Below the pieces are notes generated by a model, which made no database searches, was not told the DNA's origin, and saw only the letters and a program-made list of their open reading frames with translations. A stretch of DNA of 64,000 nucleotides. Origin: Blautia wexlerae (GTDB lineage Bacteria > Bacillota > Clostridia > Lachnospirales > Lachnospiraceae). A program made the translations under genes and the position numbers. Within the stretch, counting starts at the first letter, position 1. Each line of letters begins with the position of its first letter. The stretch is taken from contig NZ_JAAIMY010000003.1 in assembly GCF_013300825.1 (NCBI RefSeq), forward strand, positions 124,001-188,000. Reading direction: 5' to 3'. Positions 43,379 through 52,827 of the stretch are shown one piece after another.

Positions 43379-45070
43379 ATGTTAGCTCATCTGCATGTAA
43401 AGAATCTTGCACTGATAGAAGAAATAGAAGTGGAATTTGGTCCCGGACTGAATATCCTGACAGGTGAGACAGGAGCAGGTAAATCTATCCTTCTGGGATC
43501 TATGCAGTTGATTCTGGGAGCAAAAACTTCTAAAAATATGATAAGGGAAAATGCAGCCTATGCACTTGTGGAACTGCTTTTTCAGGTAGAGAATGAGAAA
43601 GTACTGGAGGCATTGAAAGAACTGGATATCTGCCCTGAGGATGGACAGGTACTTCTGTCCAGAAAGATCATGGATGGAAGAAGCATCAACAAGATAAACG
43701 GAGAGACAAGCACTGTAGGTCAGATGAAGGCAGCCGCAGCCTGTCTTTTGGATATCCATGGACAGCATGAACATCAGTCTCTTCTGTATCAGGATAAGCA
43801 GCTTGCAATTCTGGATGCATATGGAAAAGAAAAGATTCTTCCTGCAAAAGAAAAAGTATCCCAGGCATATAAAGAATACAGTAAATGTAAGACGGAATTA
43901 AATTCCATGAATATGGATGAAGAGCAGAGAAACCGTGAGCTTGCTTTTCTGGAATTTGAGATTAAAGAAATTGAAAAAGCAGATCTTAAGCCGGGAGAGG
44001 ATGAGGAACTGGAAGCACAGTACAGAAAAATGAGCAATGCTAAACTTATTATAGATTCCCTGCAGCTTGTACATAATCTTACAGGCTATGAAAGCAAAGA
44101 AGGTGCAGGTGAGACGGTTGGAGAGGCACTCAGAGAATTTTCTCATGTCACACAATATGATTCGGAACTCTTATCTCTTGCAGAAACACTTACTTCGGTG
44201 GATAGTCTGCTGAATGATTTTAACAGAGAATTATCCGCTTATCTGGAGAATCTGACCTTTGACGAGGGGGAATTCTATGAGATGGAGAGACGTCTGGATC
44301 TGATCAATGGGCTGAAAGCAAAATACGGACATACGATTGAGGATGTTCTCGCCTATCGGAAACTTCAGGAAGAAAAACTGGAAAAATTACGCAAATATGA
44401 AGAGAATTTACAGGAATTAAAAGACAGTCTCAAAGAACTGGAGAATATTCTTGAGAAAAAGTCGGATGAATTATCAGAAATCCGCAAAGAATACAGTAAG
44501 CAGCTTGAAAGGAAGATTGTTCAGGGACTGAAAGATTTAAACTTTCTGGATGTAGATTTTTCCATTGATTTCCAGAAAAAGAAAAATTATGCAGACAATG
44601 GAACAGATGATATCCAGTATCTGATTTCCACAAATCCCGGAGAAAGCCAAAAGCCATTGGGACAGATTGTATCCGGTGGTGAATTATCGCGAATTATGCT
44701 TGCATTAAAAGCAATCCTCGCAGACAGAGACCAGATTGAAACTCTGATATTTGATGAGATCGACACTGGTATCAGTGGAAGAACTGCACAGAAAGTGTCT
44801 GAGAAGATGGCAGTGATCGGACAGCATCATCAGGTATTGTGTATTACACATCTGCCGCAGATTGCAGCTATGGCAGACAGTCATTTCGAAATTGAGAAAC
44901 ATCTGCAGGGAACAGAAACCATCACCCAGATTCATGTACTTGAGGAAAATGATTCCATCCGTGAACTGGCAAGGCTGTTAGGCGGCGCAAAAATCACACC
45001 TGCGGTTCTTGAGAACGCAAAAGAAATGAAAGAATTGGCACAGAAACAAAAAAATACAAGACTCAAATAA
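43379..45070 (+). CDS. recN: DNA repair protein RecN
   Basis: SMC-like ATPase acting at double-strand breaks. 563 residues. Head domain with MLAHLHVKNLALIEEIEVEF and Walker A GETGAGKSI, two coiled-coil arms (about 155-345), and the C-terminal ABC part with IVSGGELSRIMLALK and LIFDEIDTGISGRTAQ. GGAGG 6 nt upstream. Between argR and spoIVB, the usual place in Firmicutes. Confidence 0.95.
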   Translation: MLAHLHVKNLALIEEIEVEFGPGLNILTGETGAGKSILLGSMQLILGAKTSKNMIRENAAYALVELLFQVENEKVLEALKELDICPEDGQVLLSRKIMDGRSINKINGETSTVGQMKAAAACLLDIHGQHEHQSLLYQDKQLAILDAYGKEKILPAKEKVSQAYKEYSKCKTELNSMNMDEEQRNRELAFLEFEIKEIEKADLKPGEDEELEAQYRKMSNAKLIIDSLQLVHNLTGYESKEGAGETVGEALREFSHVTQYDSELLSLAETLTSVDSLLNDFNRELSAYLENLTFDEGEFYEMERRLDLINGLKAKYGHTIEDVLAYRKLQEEKLEKLRKYEENLQELKDSLKELENILEKKSDELSEIRKEYSKQLERKIVQGLKDLNFLDVDFSIDFQKKKNYADNGTDDIQYLISTNPGESQKPLGQIVSGGELSRIMLALKAILADRDQIETLIFDEIDTGISGRTAQKVSEKMAVIGQHHQVLCITHLPQIAAMADSHFEIEKHLQGTETITQIHVLEENDSIRELARLLGGAKITPAVLENAKEMKELAQKQKNTRLK

Positions 45071-45088
45071 AATAATTGACCACATACT

Positions 45089-45131
45089 AAGAGAGGATAA
45101 TCTTTATGACGGATTGTTCTCTCTTATTTTT
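45089..45131 (+). terminator. Terminator after recN
   Basis: AAGAGAGGATAATC (45089-45102) pairs with GATTGTTCTCTCTT (45112-45125), 12 of 14 positions, followed by ATTTTTG. Confidence 0.85.
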
Positions 45132-45224
45132 GTATCTTCCGGGTTGGCTGTGATGGGAAGTGTTCTGTAGCAATTCTACAGTTGCAGAATTTCATAAATA
45201 TAGAATGAAAGGATGTGCATAACA

Positions 45225-46466
45225 ATGAACAAAAGAAAATACAGATTTTTTGTTATCTGTTGTCTTGTGCTGGATCTGTTGGTGATAATGATATCAGGTT
45301 ACAGATATCTGGACAGAAAGATACCTGACGAAATTCAGATTCCCAGAGGCAGAAAAACAGAAGATGTCACAGAAGTTTTGTCAACACCGCTTGTTACATT
45401 TGAAGAAGCAGTCACTGTTTCACAGGATGGAGGCTATATTCTGCCCTGTAAACTTTTGGGTTATATTCCATTTAAGGAAATAAAAGTAACACCTGCAGAT
45501 GATCAGGAAGTTTATGTCAGCGGAAGCACTATAGGAATTTATATGCAAACAGAAGGTGTTCTGGTGATTGATACCGGTGAGATTCAGAATCGGAATGGTG
45601 AGACAGAGGAGCCTGCGAGAAATATTATCAGACAGGGAGATTATATTATCTCATTTAACGGCGAAAAAATCTCCACAAAAAGAGAACTGATAGATGACAT
45701 CTCAGAATTTGATGGCAGCGAAGTTACACTGGGGATAAGCCGCAAAGGAGAGAGTATTCCTGTATCAGTAACTCCTGTAAAAGATAAAAAAGGAGACTAT
45801 AAACTTGGAATCTGGGTAAGAGATGACACGCAGGGAATAGGAACACTTACCTACGTAGATCAGAATGGTAATTATGGTGCCCTTGGTCATGGAATCAGCG
45901 ATATTGACACAGCCCAGCTTCTGAATATCCGAAACGGAGCTTTGTATAAAGCCCGGATTCTTGCGATTAACAAGGGAAGCAAGGGCAATCCCGGCGAACT
46001 TGCAGGATACATCTGCTATGATAACAGAAATATTCTTGGAACTATCGAAGTAAACAGCAGAAACGGAATTTATGGTCAGTTCACCGGGATTGCAGATGAT
46101 ACGATCACTTTGAAAAAAATGTCGATTGCGTATAAACAGGAAGTAAAACCCGGACCTGCCACAATCCTCTGCTGCACAGATGGACAGGTCAGAGAATATG
46201 ATGCAAAGATCAGAAAAATAGATTTAAATCATGAGGATACCAACAAAAGTTTTGTAATACAGGTGACAGATGAAGAATTGTTGGAAGCTACAGGCGGAAT
46301 TGTTCAGGGACTGAGTGGCAGCCCGGTTATCCAGAATGGAAAAGTAATTGGTGCGGTAACCCATGTATTTGTCCAGGATGCCTCCAGCGGATATGGAATC
46401 TTTATTGAAAATATGCTGAAAAATACAAAAAAGACTCTTTTAACTGATTTTCAGAATGTGAAATGA
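45225..46466 (+). CDS. spoIVB: SpoIVB, sporulation signalling serine protease
   Basis: Forespore-secreted S55 peptidase that triggers pro-SigK processing. 413 residues. N-terminal membrane/signal helix (FFVICCLVLDLLVIMISGY), PDZ domain about 95-190 (IIRQGDYIISFNGEKISTKREL), then the protease domain with GALGHGISD (His about 222) and GIVQGLSGSPVIQNGKVIG (Ser about 364). ATG 45225 is preferred because GAAAGGA lies 11 nt upstream; ATG 45213 would overlap it. Next to spo0A, the classical pairing. The sporulation promoter was not identified with confidence. Confidence 0.94.
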   Translation: MNKRKYRFFVICCLVLDLLVIMISGYRYLDRKIPDEIQIPRGRKTEDVTEVLSTPLVTFEEAVTVSQDGGYILPCKLLGYIPFKEIKVTPADDQEVYVSGSTIGIYMQTEGVLVIDTGEIQNRNGETEEPARNIIRQGDYIISFNGEKISTKRELIDDISEFDGSEVTLGISRKGESIPVSVTPVKDKKGDYKLGIWVRDDTQGIGTLTYVDQNGNYGALGHGISDIDTAQLLNIRNGALYKARILAINKGSKGNPGELAGYICYDNRNILGTIEVNSRNGIYGQFTGIADDTITLKKMSIAYKQEVKPGPATILCCTDGQVREYDAKIRKIDLNHEDTNKSFVIQVTDEELLEATGGIVQGLSGSPVIQNGKVIGAVTHVFVQDASSGYGIFIENMLKNTKKTLLTDFQNVK

Positions 46467-46478
46467 AAATCTGATTGC

Positions 46479-46485
46479 TGTCGAA
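46479..46485 (+). promoter_or_regulatory. Spo0A box upstream of spo0A
   Basis: Exact TGTCGAA, continuing with AAAA, the Spo0A core. It lies about 90 bp ahead of the -35. A perfect palindrome TATGTCGACATA, containing a TGTCGAC core in both directions, follows at 46537-46548. Together they suggest autoregulation of spo0A. Confidence 0.6.
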
Positions 46486-46536
46486 AAATATCGGATGTTG
46501 GAGAAAAATGGAAATTTGGGAAAAACAAGCGCTTAA

Positions 46537-46548
46537 TATGTCGACATA
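46537..46548. promoter_or_regulatory. TATGTCGACATA palindrome upstream of spo0A
   Basis: Perfect 12-bp palindrome about 27 bp upstream of the -35, presenting a near Spo0A core (TGTCGAC) on each strand. Role inferred only from position. Confidence 0.45.
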
Positions 46549-46574
46549 AAATAGGACAAATTTCCCTCTGCGTC

Positions 46575-46604
46575 TTGATTTTTCCGTAATCATTCCTCTA
46601 TAAT
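46575..46604 (+). promoter_or_regulatory. SigA-type promoter of spo0A
   Basis: TTGATT (46575-46580), 18-bp spacer, TATAAT (46599-46604). Leader about 50 nt. I found no clear SigH promoter, but the AT-rich upstream region could hide one. Confidence 0.65.
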
Positions 46605-46662
46605 ATGTAATGAACTGAAAAAGAAAAGAGATTTATTGAAGAATTGGGGAGGAGTGAACCTT

Positions 46663-47469
46663 ATGGAAAAATTAAATGTGGCAGTTGCAGATGATAATGA
46701 GAAAATGGTGGAAGTACTTGGTCAGATTATAGAAGAAGACAAAGATCTGGAACTTGTGGGAAAAGCGCATAATGGAGAAGAAATCTGTAATATTATACGC
46801 GAAAAAGAACCGGATGTTGTGGTTCTGGACATTATTATGCCGAAAATGGACGGACTGGCAGTGATGGAGAAATTTGCCCATGACAAAAGTCTCAAAAAGA
46901 TCCCGGCATTTATTGTAGTTTCTGCAGTCGGACAGGAGCGTATTACGGAAAATGCATTTAATCTCGGGGCGGATTATTATATTCTGAAGCCCTTTGACAA
47001 CCAGATGCTCCTCAACCGTATTAAACATGTGCGCAGAGCCGGTGAGAGGAGAATGCGTCAGCTCAGCCGCAAGCCTGAAAGAACAGAAGATAATCCGGTA
47101 CCTGTAAGAAATCTGGAAACAGACGTAACAAATATCATTCATGAGGTAGGAGTACCTGCACATATTAAAGGATACCAGTATTTGAGAGATGCCATTATCC
47201 TCTCGGTCAATGACATGGAGATGCTCAATTCCATTACCAAGATACTGTATCCCACTATTGCAAAGAAACACCAGACAACAGCCAGCAGAGTAGAACGGGC
47301 TATCAGACATGCCATTGAAGTTGCCTGGAGCAGAGGAAAAATGGATACAATAGATGAATTATTCGGTTACACAGTCAGCACAGGAAAGGGAAAACCTACA
47401 AATTCAGAATTTATTGCCCTGATCGCAGATAAAATCAGACTGGAATATAAAAATCGTTCTTTCCAATAG
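46663..47469 (+). CDS. spo0A: Spo0A, sporulation master response regulator
   Basis: Phosphorylation-activated regulator starting sporulation. 268 residues from ATG 46663, which has GGGGAGGAG upstream; ATG-equivalent at 46636 gives nine extra residues and no better site. Receiver domain: acidic pair [10 protein letters not shown], phospho-Asp about 56 in [12 protein letters not shown], Lys in YYILKPFD. After a linker, the six-helix effector domain with the near-invariant recognition helix [18 protein letters not shown]. Likely targets in this window are spoIIGA and its own promoter. Confidence 0.97.
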   Translation: MEKLNVAVADDNEKMVEVLGQIIEEDKDLELVGKAHNGEEICNIIREKEPDVVVLDIIMPKMDGLAVMEKFAHDKSLKKIPAFIVVSAVGQERITENAFNLGADYYILKPFDNQMLLNRIKHVRRAGERRMRQLSRKPERTEDNPVPVRNLETDVTNIIHEVGVPAHIKGYQYLRDAIILSVNDMEMLNSITKILYPTIAKKHQTTASRVERAIRHAIEVAWSRGKMDTIDELFGYTVSTGKGKPTNSEFIALIADKIRLEYKNRSFQ

Positions 47470-47488
47470 CCGTATTTTGGAGTATAAT
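47460..47488 (+). promoter_or_regulatory. Promoter of glgA
   Basis: TTTCCA (47460-47465), 17-bp spacer, TATAAT (47483-47488). The -35 overlaps the end of spo0A. No terminator separates the genes, so glgA may also get read-through. Confidence 0.5.
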
Positions 47489-47522
47489 TATTCAATAAAG
47501 GCTACCAAGGAGGGTTTTTCGC

Positions 47523-48971
47523 ATGAAAAATATTTTATTTGCAACATCTGAAGCTGTACCATTTATCAAAACAGGAGGTCTGGCAGATGTAGCTGGTTCA
47601 TTGCCGAAATATTTTGATAAGAGATATTTTGATATTCGTGTGATCTTACCGAAATATGCCTGTATGAAACAGGAATGGAAAGATAAAATGAATTACATCA
47701 CACATTTCTACATGGATTTTGGATACAAGAACTGCTATGTGGGAATCATGCATATGGAGTATGAAGGAATTCAGTTTTATTTTATTGATAATGAATATTA
47801 TTTCAGCGGACCGAAACCATATGACGGCGGAACATGGGATCTGGAGAAATTCGCATTCTTCTCCAAAGCTGTGCTGTCAGTCCTTCCGGTTATCGGATTC
47901 AGACCGGATATTATACACTGTCATGACTGGCAGACGGGACTTGTTCCTGTATATCTGCATGACAGCTTCCAGCAGAATGAATTTTTCTGGAATATAAAGA
48001 CGATCATGACTATACATAATCTTAAATTCCAGGGTGTATGGGATGTCCAGACAATCAAGAATATCACAGGACTGTCCGATTATTACTTTACAGCAGACAA
48101 ACTGGAAGCATATAAAGATGCCAACTATCTGAAGGGCGGTATCGTGTTTGCAGACGCAGTCACTACTGTAAGTAATACTTATGCAGAGGAAATCAAAACA
48201 CCATTCTATGGTGAAAAACTGGACGGTCTGATGTGTGCCCGCGCAAACAGTCTGCGGGGAATTGTGAATGGTATTGATTACAATGAATTTAATCCTGAAA
48301 CAGACCGGTATATTACAAAGACCTACAATGCAACAACTTTCAGAAAAGAAAAGGTTAAGAACAAACTTCAATTGCAGAGAGATCTTGGATTACAGGAAGA
48401 TCCGAAGACAATGATGATCGGTATTGTATCACGACTGACAGATCAGAAAGGATTTGATCTGATCGCATATGTGATGGATGAGTTATGTCAGGATGCGATA
48501 CAGCTTGTGGTTCTTGGAACCGGTGATGAACGCTATGAGAATATGTTCCGTCACTTTGACTGGAAATATCATGGAAAAGTATCTGCGCAGATTTATTATG
48601 ATGAGAAAATGTCTCACCGTATTTATGCATCAGCAGATGCATTTCTGATGCCGTCCTTATTTGAACCATGCGGCTTAAGTCAGTTAATGAGTCTCCGTTA
48701 CGGAACACTTCCGATCGTCAGAGAGACAGGCGGACTGAAAGATACAGTCGTACCTTATAACGAATACGAAGGAACAGGAACAGGATTTTCTTTTAGAAAT
48801 TACAATGCGCATGAGATGCTGGCAACAGTGCGCAATGCAGAGAGAATCTACTATGATAAGAAACGTGAGTGGAATAAAATGGTTGACCGCGCTATGGCGG
48901 CTGATTTCTCATGGGGTAATTCCGCACGTCAGTATGAAGAAATGTACAACTGGCTGATCGGTGATAAATAG
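47523..48971 (+). CDS. glgA: Glycogen synthase (ADP-glucose type)
   Basis: GT5 glycosyltransferase elongating alpha-1,4-glucan from ADP-glucose. 482 residues. N-terminal substrate motif FIKTGGLADVAGSLPK, HCHDWQTGLVP, then the C-terminal Rossmann fold with IVSRLTDQKGFDLIAY and PSLFEPCGLSQLMSLRYGTL. AGGAGG upstream. It is alone; no glgB, glgC or glgD lies next to it. Placement after spo0A hints at the granulose-type glycogen store known in sporulating clostridia (inference). Confidence 0.94.
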   Translation: MKNILFATSEAVPFIKTGGLADVAGSLPKYFDKRYFDIRVILPKYACMKQEWKDKMNYITHFYMDFGYKNCYVGIMHMEYEGIQFYFIDNEYYFSGPKPYDGGTWDLEKFAFFSKAVLSVLPVIGFRPDIIHCHDWQTGLVPVYLHDSFQQNEFFWNIKTIMTIHNLKFQGVWDVQTIKNITGLSDYYFTADKLEAYKDANYLKGGIVFADAVTTVSNTYAEEIKTPFYGEKLDGLMCARANSLRGIVNGIDYNEFNPETDRYITKTYNATTFRKEKVKNKLQLQRDLGLQEDPKTMMIGIVSRLTDQKGFDLIAYVMDELCQDAIQLVVLGTGDERYENMFRHFDWKYHGKVSAQIYYDEKMSHRIYASADAFLMPSLFEPCGLSQLMSLRYGTLPIVRETGGLKDTVVPYNEYEGTGTGFSFRNYNAHEMLATVRNAERIYYDKKREWNKMVDRAMAADFSWGNSARQYEEMYNWLIGDK

Positions 48972-49008
48972 AACAGGATTGTCATAAATAAATATTAAAC
49001 ATTACGAA

Positions 49009-49046
49009 AGAGCAGGGAATGTAAAAAAGCACATTTCCTGCTTTTA
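49009..49046 (+). terminator. Terminator after glgA
   Basis: AGCAGGGAATGT (49011-49022) pairs with ACATTTCCTGCT (49031-49042), one G-U pair, followed by TTT. Confidence 0.8.
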
Positions 49047-49063
49047 CTGTTATGGTAACCTGC

Positions 49064-49217
49064 AAAAGCATATTTATAGCAATTCCATAAATTACTGCAA
49101 ACAATCCAGTCCATCATAGCGTGAAGTCCTGCGTCAGTACGCCTGCAGATATCTTCCTTGTCCTTCGTACTCTGCTGAACTGTCTTGATTGTATTATTTT
49201 ATGGAATTGCTATAGGC
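49064..49217. repeat. Palindromic intergenic element with 17-bp terminal repeats
   Basis: TATAGCAATTCCATAAA (49075-49091) recurs perfectly inverted at 49198-49214. The 106-nt interior has additional pairing, including AGTACG/CGTACT and GCAAACAATC opposite GATTGT. No ORF. The form resembles a small MITE or palindromic repeat. Fragments resembling its left end (GTAACCTGCAAAA, 49055-49067) occur at 57144-57156. Confidence 0.7.
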
Positions 49218-49229
49218 AGAATAAAAAGC

Positions 49230-49258
49230 TTGACATTTGACAGGAAGTATAATACTAT
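49230..49258 (+). promoter_or_regulatory. Promoter of recA
   Basis: Perfect TTGACA (49230-49235), with TACTAT (49253-49258) 17 bp on. A second TTGACA (49237) and two TATAAT-like hexamers (49248, 49256) overlap, so the exact pair is ambiguous. Confidence 0.6.
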
Positions 49259-49271
49259 AATGAATAGAAAA

Positions 49272-49286
49272 CGAACATAAGTTCTT
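49272..49286. promoter_or_regulatory. LexA/SOS box of recA
   Basis: CGAACATAAGTTC carries the inverted pair GAAC-N4-GTTC and matches the Gram-positive LexA (DinR) consensus CGAAC-N4-GTTC. It lies just after the recA -10, where LexA would block transcription. Confidence 0.85.
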
Positions 49287-49311
49287 GAAGGGCTGAAGGA
49301 GATTAAAATAA

Positions 49312-50376
49312 ATGATAAATGAAGAAAAGCAGAAAGCATTGGAAGCAGCGCTTGGACAGATTGAGAAACATTATGGGAAAGGATCAGTCATGAAACTCGG
49401 GGAATCCGGAGCTAACATGCAGGTGGAGACAGTTCCCACCGGATCTTTGAGCCTTGATATTGCACTTGGAGTAGGTGGTGTCCCCAAGGGACGTATCATC
49501 GAGATTTATGGACCGGAATCCAGTGGTAAGACAACCGTTGCACTTCACATGGTTGCGGAAGTGCAGAAACGAGGCGGCATTGCCGGATTTATTGATGCAG
49601 AACATGCTTTAGATCCTATTTATGCGAAAAATATCGGTGTAGATATCGATAATTTATACATATCACAGCCGGACAACGGAGAACAGGCACTTGAGATCAC
49701 AGAAACTATGGTACGTTCCGGTGCAGTGGATATTGTGATCGTTGACTCTGTTGCAGCACTTGTGCCAAAAGCAGAGATTGACGGAGATATGGGTGACAGT
49801 CATGTAGGTCTTCAGGCCAGACTGATGTCACAGGCTCTCCGAAAACTTACAGCAGTGATCAGTAAATCTAATTGTGTAGTTATCTTTATCAACCAGCTTC
49901 GTGAGAAGGTTGGAGTTATGTTTGGAAATCCTGAGACAACGACAGGTGGACGTGCCTTGAAATTCTATTCATCTATCCGTATGGATGTCCGCAGAGTAGA
50001 GACACTGAAACAGGGTGGTGAGATGGTCGGAAACCACACCAGGATCAAAGTTGTGAAGAATAAGGTGGCTCCGCCATTTAAACAGGCAGAATTTGATATT
50101 ATGTTCGGAACCGGTATTTCCAAAGAGGGAGATATTCTTGATCTGGCAGCAGAATGCGGAATTGTAAATAAGAGCGGTGCATGGTACGCATATAACGGAG
50201 ACAAAATCGGACAAGGACGTGAGAATGCGAAAATTTTCCTGAAAGAGCATACAGATATCTGTGATGAGATTGAGAAACAGGTCAGAATCCATTATCATCT
50301 TCTTCCAGGTGAAGAAGGACAGACCGAAGAGGTAGCACCGACGGCAGGTGCCACATCGGATGATTCTGAGGAATGA
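49312..50376 (+). CDS. recA: RecA recombinase
   Basis: Strand-exchange ATPase and LexA co-protease. 354 residues. [20 protein letters not shown] at the N-terminus, Walker [14 protein letters not shown] (about 67), [33 protein letters not shown] (L2 region) and the acidic C-terminal tail. AAGGAG upstream. SOS box in its promoter. Its stop overlaps the recX start. Confidence 0.97.
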   Translation: MINEEKQKALEAALGQIEKHYGKGSVMKLGESGANMQVETVPTGSLSLDIALGVGGVPKGRIIEIYGPESSGKTTVALHMVAEVQKRGGIAGFIDAEHALDPIYAKNIGVDIDNLYISQPDNGEQALEITETMVRSGAVDIVIVDSVAALVPKAEIDGDMGDSHVGLQARLMSQALRKLTAVISKSNCVVIFINQLREKVGVMFGNPETTTGGRALKFYSSIRMDVRRVETLKQGGEMVGNHTRIKVVKNKVAPPFKQAEFDIMFGTGISKEGDILDLAAECGIVNKSGAWYAYNGDKIGQGRENAKIFLKEHTDICDEIEKQVRIHYHLLPGEEGQTEEVAPTAGATSDDSEE

Positions 50377-50960
50377 TTATGGGGAATTCGTCCGGAGATC
50401 TGAGAGAATTTCTCAGGAATGCAGAGGCTTTAAAGAGAAAGACTGTACAGAAACAACAGAAAAATTTAACAGAAGAACCTGAAGAATACAGAGACGCAAG
50501 GCGTAAAGCCATGCGTCTCTTAGAACATATGGATCGGACAGAACGAGGATTGAGAGAGAAGATGCGTCAGGCCGGTTTTGCTCCGCCGGCAATTGATTAC
50601 GCTCTGGCATATGTAGAATCCTATGGATATATAGATGATGAACGATATGCCAGAACCTATATTGCATACAGAATGGATACAAAGAGCAGACAGAAGATCA
50701 TTCAGGAATTGATGGGAAAAGGAATAGACAGGGAAACAGCAGTAAAGGCATGGGAGGAAGAAACTGCCTTAAATATGCCTGACGAAAAGGAAATACTTTA
50801 TCGTGTTGTAGAAAAGAAATATCCGCCAGATACCGAATTGGATGAGAAAGCAATGCGTCGACTCTATGGCTATCTCATAAGGAGAGGATTTGGGTATTCG
50901 GATATTACAGATATTCTTGGAAATATGAATATCAGGATTGCACACACTGATGAAGTGTAG
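50373..50960 (+). CDS. recX: RecX, RecA regulator
   Basis: Modulator that binds RecA filaments. 195 residues: an N-terminal charged extension, then three-helix repeats with [37 protein letters not shown] and [22 protein letters not shown] 50373 overlaps the recA stop (ATGA); ATG 50379 is an alternative. Co-transcribed with recA. Confidence 0.9.
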   Translation: MIMGNSSGDLREFLRNAEALKRKTVQKQQKNLTEEPEEYRDARRKAMRLLEHMDRTERGLREKMRQAGFAPPAIDYALAYVESYGYIDDERYARTYIAYRMDTKSRQKIIQELMGKGIDRETAVKAWEEETALNMPDEKEILYRVVEKKYPPDTELDEKAMRRLYGYLIRRGFGYSDITDILGNMNIRIAHTDEV

Positions 50961-51030
50961 TGTATATCATCGTTCTGTAAGATGTCTGCATATATATGGG
51001 AAAAATATTCAAACAATTACCCTGAAAAAC

Positions 51031-51059
51031 TTGACATAACTATGAAAAAAAGATAAACT
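51031..51059 (+). promoter_or_regulatory. Promoter of rny
   Basis: Perfect TTGACA (51031-51036), 17-bp spacer, TAAACT (51054-51059). Leader about 40 nt. Confidence 0.65.
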
Positions 51060-51093
51060 TGTATTGTTGTATTTGTACAATGAAAACTAAATA

Positions 51094-51106
51094 AGGAGGT
51101 GCTCCT
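51094..51106 (+). promoter_or_regulatory. Ribosome-site hairpin of rny
   Basis: AGGAG-GTG-CTCCT: the AGGAGG Shine-Dalgarno can pair with CTCCT placed immediately before the GTG start. The stem is 5 bp with a 3-nt loop. It could lower translation initiation of RNase Y. Confidence 0.4.
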
Positions 51107-52666
51107 GTGACAACAACAATTATTGTTGCAATTGTCGCTGTGGTAGTCGCGCTACTTATTGCAGTTCCTGTTACTTGCAAAGTTGCTGTGAACAATAAAA
51201 TCCAGAAGGATGCTGAGATTGTTGGGACAGCAGAAGACAAAGCAAGAAGCATCATAGATGAAGCTCTGAAAACAGCCGAGACTAAAAAAAGAGAAGCTTT
51301 ATTGGAAGTGAAGGAAGAATCTCTCCGCACAAAAAATGAACTGGAGAAAGAAACCAAGGAACGAAGAAACGAACTGCAGAAATATGAAAACCGTGTATTA
51401 GCAAAAGAATCCGCGGTTGACAAGAAAGCAGATGCAGTTGAGAAGCGTGAAGCGGAATGTACAGCGAGAGCAGCTGAGGTGCAGAAAAAAGAAAAACGGG
51501 TAGAAGAACTTGAGCAAAAAGGAGTACAGGAACTGGAACGAGTTTCAGGTCTGACCTCCGAACAGGCAAAAGAAGAATTACTCAGATCTGTTGAAGATGA
51601 TGTAAAAGTGGATGTAGCCAGACTTTACAGAGAACTGGAAAGCAGGGCAAAGGAAGAGGCAGGTAAGAAAGCTAAGGAATATGTTGTCAATGCCATTCAG
51701 AAATGTGCAGTTGACCATGTAGCTGAAACTACTATTTCTGTTGTTCAGCTTCCAAGTGATGAGATGAAGGGAAGGATTATCGGTCGTGAAGGTCGTAATA
51801 TCCGTACTCTTGAGACGCTGACAGGTGTAGATCTTATTATTGATGATACTCCGGAAGCAGTTGTGTTGTCTGCCTTTGATCCGATCCGTCGTGAAGTTGC
51901 GCGTGTGGCTCTTGAGAAACTGATCGTAGATGGACGTATTCATCCGGCCAGAATCGAAGAGATGGTTGAGAAGGCCCAGAGGGAAGTAGAAGCGCAGATT
52001 CGTGAAGATGGTGAGAATGCTGCTATGGATGTTGGAGTTCATGGCATTCATCCTGAATTGCTGAAACTTCTTGGACGTATGAAATTCCGTTCAAGTTATG
52101 GACAGAATGCTCTAAGACATTCTATTGAGGTAGCTCAGTTATCCGGAATGCTGGCCGGCGAGGTTGGCGTAGATGTCCGTATGGCTAAGAGAGCAGGTCT
52201 TCTTCATGATATTGGTAAATCTATCGATCATGAAGTAGAAGGATCTCATATTCAGATCGGTGTGGATCTCTGTAAGAAGTATAAGGAATCCCAGATTGTT
52301 ATCAATACAGTCGCATCTCATCATGGCGACTGCGAACCAGAATCTCTGATCGCATGTATTGTACAGGCTGCTGATGCTATTTCAGCGGCGAGACCTGGTG
52401 CAAGAAGGGAAACTCTGGAAACTTATACAAATCGTCTGAAACAACTGGAGGATATTACGAACCAGTTTAAAGGCGTTGATAAATCTTTTGCTATTCAGGC
52501 GGGAAGAGAAATACGTGTAATGGTAGTGCCGGAGCATGTCAATGATGCAGATATGGTTCTCCTTGCGCGTGATATTGCGAAACAGATTGAAGCGGAACTT
52601 GAATATCCTGGTCAGATTAAAGTCAACGTAATACGTGAAAGCAGAGCGATTGACTATGCGAAATAA
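51107..52666 (+). CDS. rny: Ribonuclease Y
   Basis: Membrane-anchored endoribonuclease starting bulk mRNA decay. 519 residues. One N-terminal membrane helix ([18 protein letters not shown]), a long charged coiled coil (about 40-200), a KH domain ([25 protein letters not shown]), and an HD domain ([24 protein letters not shown]). GTG start with AGGAGG 7 nt upstream, which is partly self-paired. Monocistronic between its promoter and a strong terminator. Confidence 0.95.
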   Translation: MTTTIIVAIVAVVVALLIAVPVTCKVAVNNKIQKDAEIVGTAEDKARSIIDEALKTAETKKREALLEVKEESLRTKNELEKETKERRNELQKYENRVLAKESAVDKKADAVEKREAECTARAAEVQKKEKRVEELEQKGVQELERVSGLTSEQAKEELLRSVEDDVKVDVARLYRELESRAKEEAGKKAKEYVVNAIQKCAVDHVAETTISVVQLPSDEMKGRIIGREGRNIRTLETLTGVDLIIDDTPEAVVLSAFDPIRREVARVALEKLIVDGRIHPARIEEMVEKAQREVEAQIREDGENAAMDVGVHGIHPELLKLLGRMKFRSSYGQNALRHSIEVAQLSGMLAGEVGVDVRMAKRAGLLHDIGKSIDHEVEGSHIQIGVDLCKKYKESQIVINTVASHHGDCEPESLIACIVQAADAISAARPGARRETLETYTNRLKQLEDITNQFKGVDKSFAIQAGREIRVMVVPEHVNDADMVLLARDIAKQIEAELEYPGQIKVNVIRESRAIDYAK

Positions 52667-52714
52667 TATGATTGTTCATTCTGTGAACTATCATGGACAG
52701 TTCTTTGCAGATAT

Positions 52715-52757
52715 AAACTGTGCAGATTGTATTTATACAGTCTGTGCAGTTTTTTTG
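52715..52757 (+). terminator. Terminator after rny
   Basis: AAACTGTGCAGA (52715-52726) pairs with TCTGTGCAGTTT (52741-52752) with two wobble pairs; the inner TGTA/TACA extends the stem. A seven-T run follows (52750-52756). Confidence 0.88.
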
Positions 52758-52827
52758 TGTAAATTCTTTCCTGCAAAGACAGGCATACTTCTGAGAAATT
52801 ATCAGTAAACTGGTACAGGGTGATAGA

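Larger units (their letters stand above)
48972..49311. other. Gene-free region between glgA and recA
   Basis: It holds the glgA terminator, a palindromic element of about 150 bp, and the recA promoter with an SOS box; each is listed separately. No coding sequence. Confidence 0.8.
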
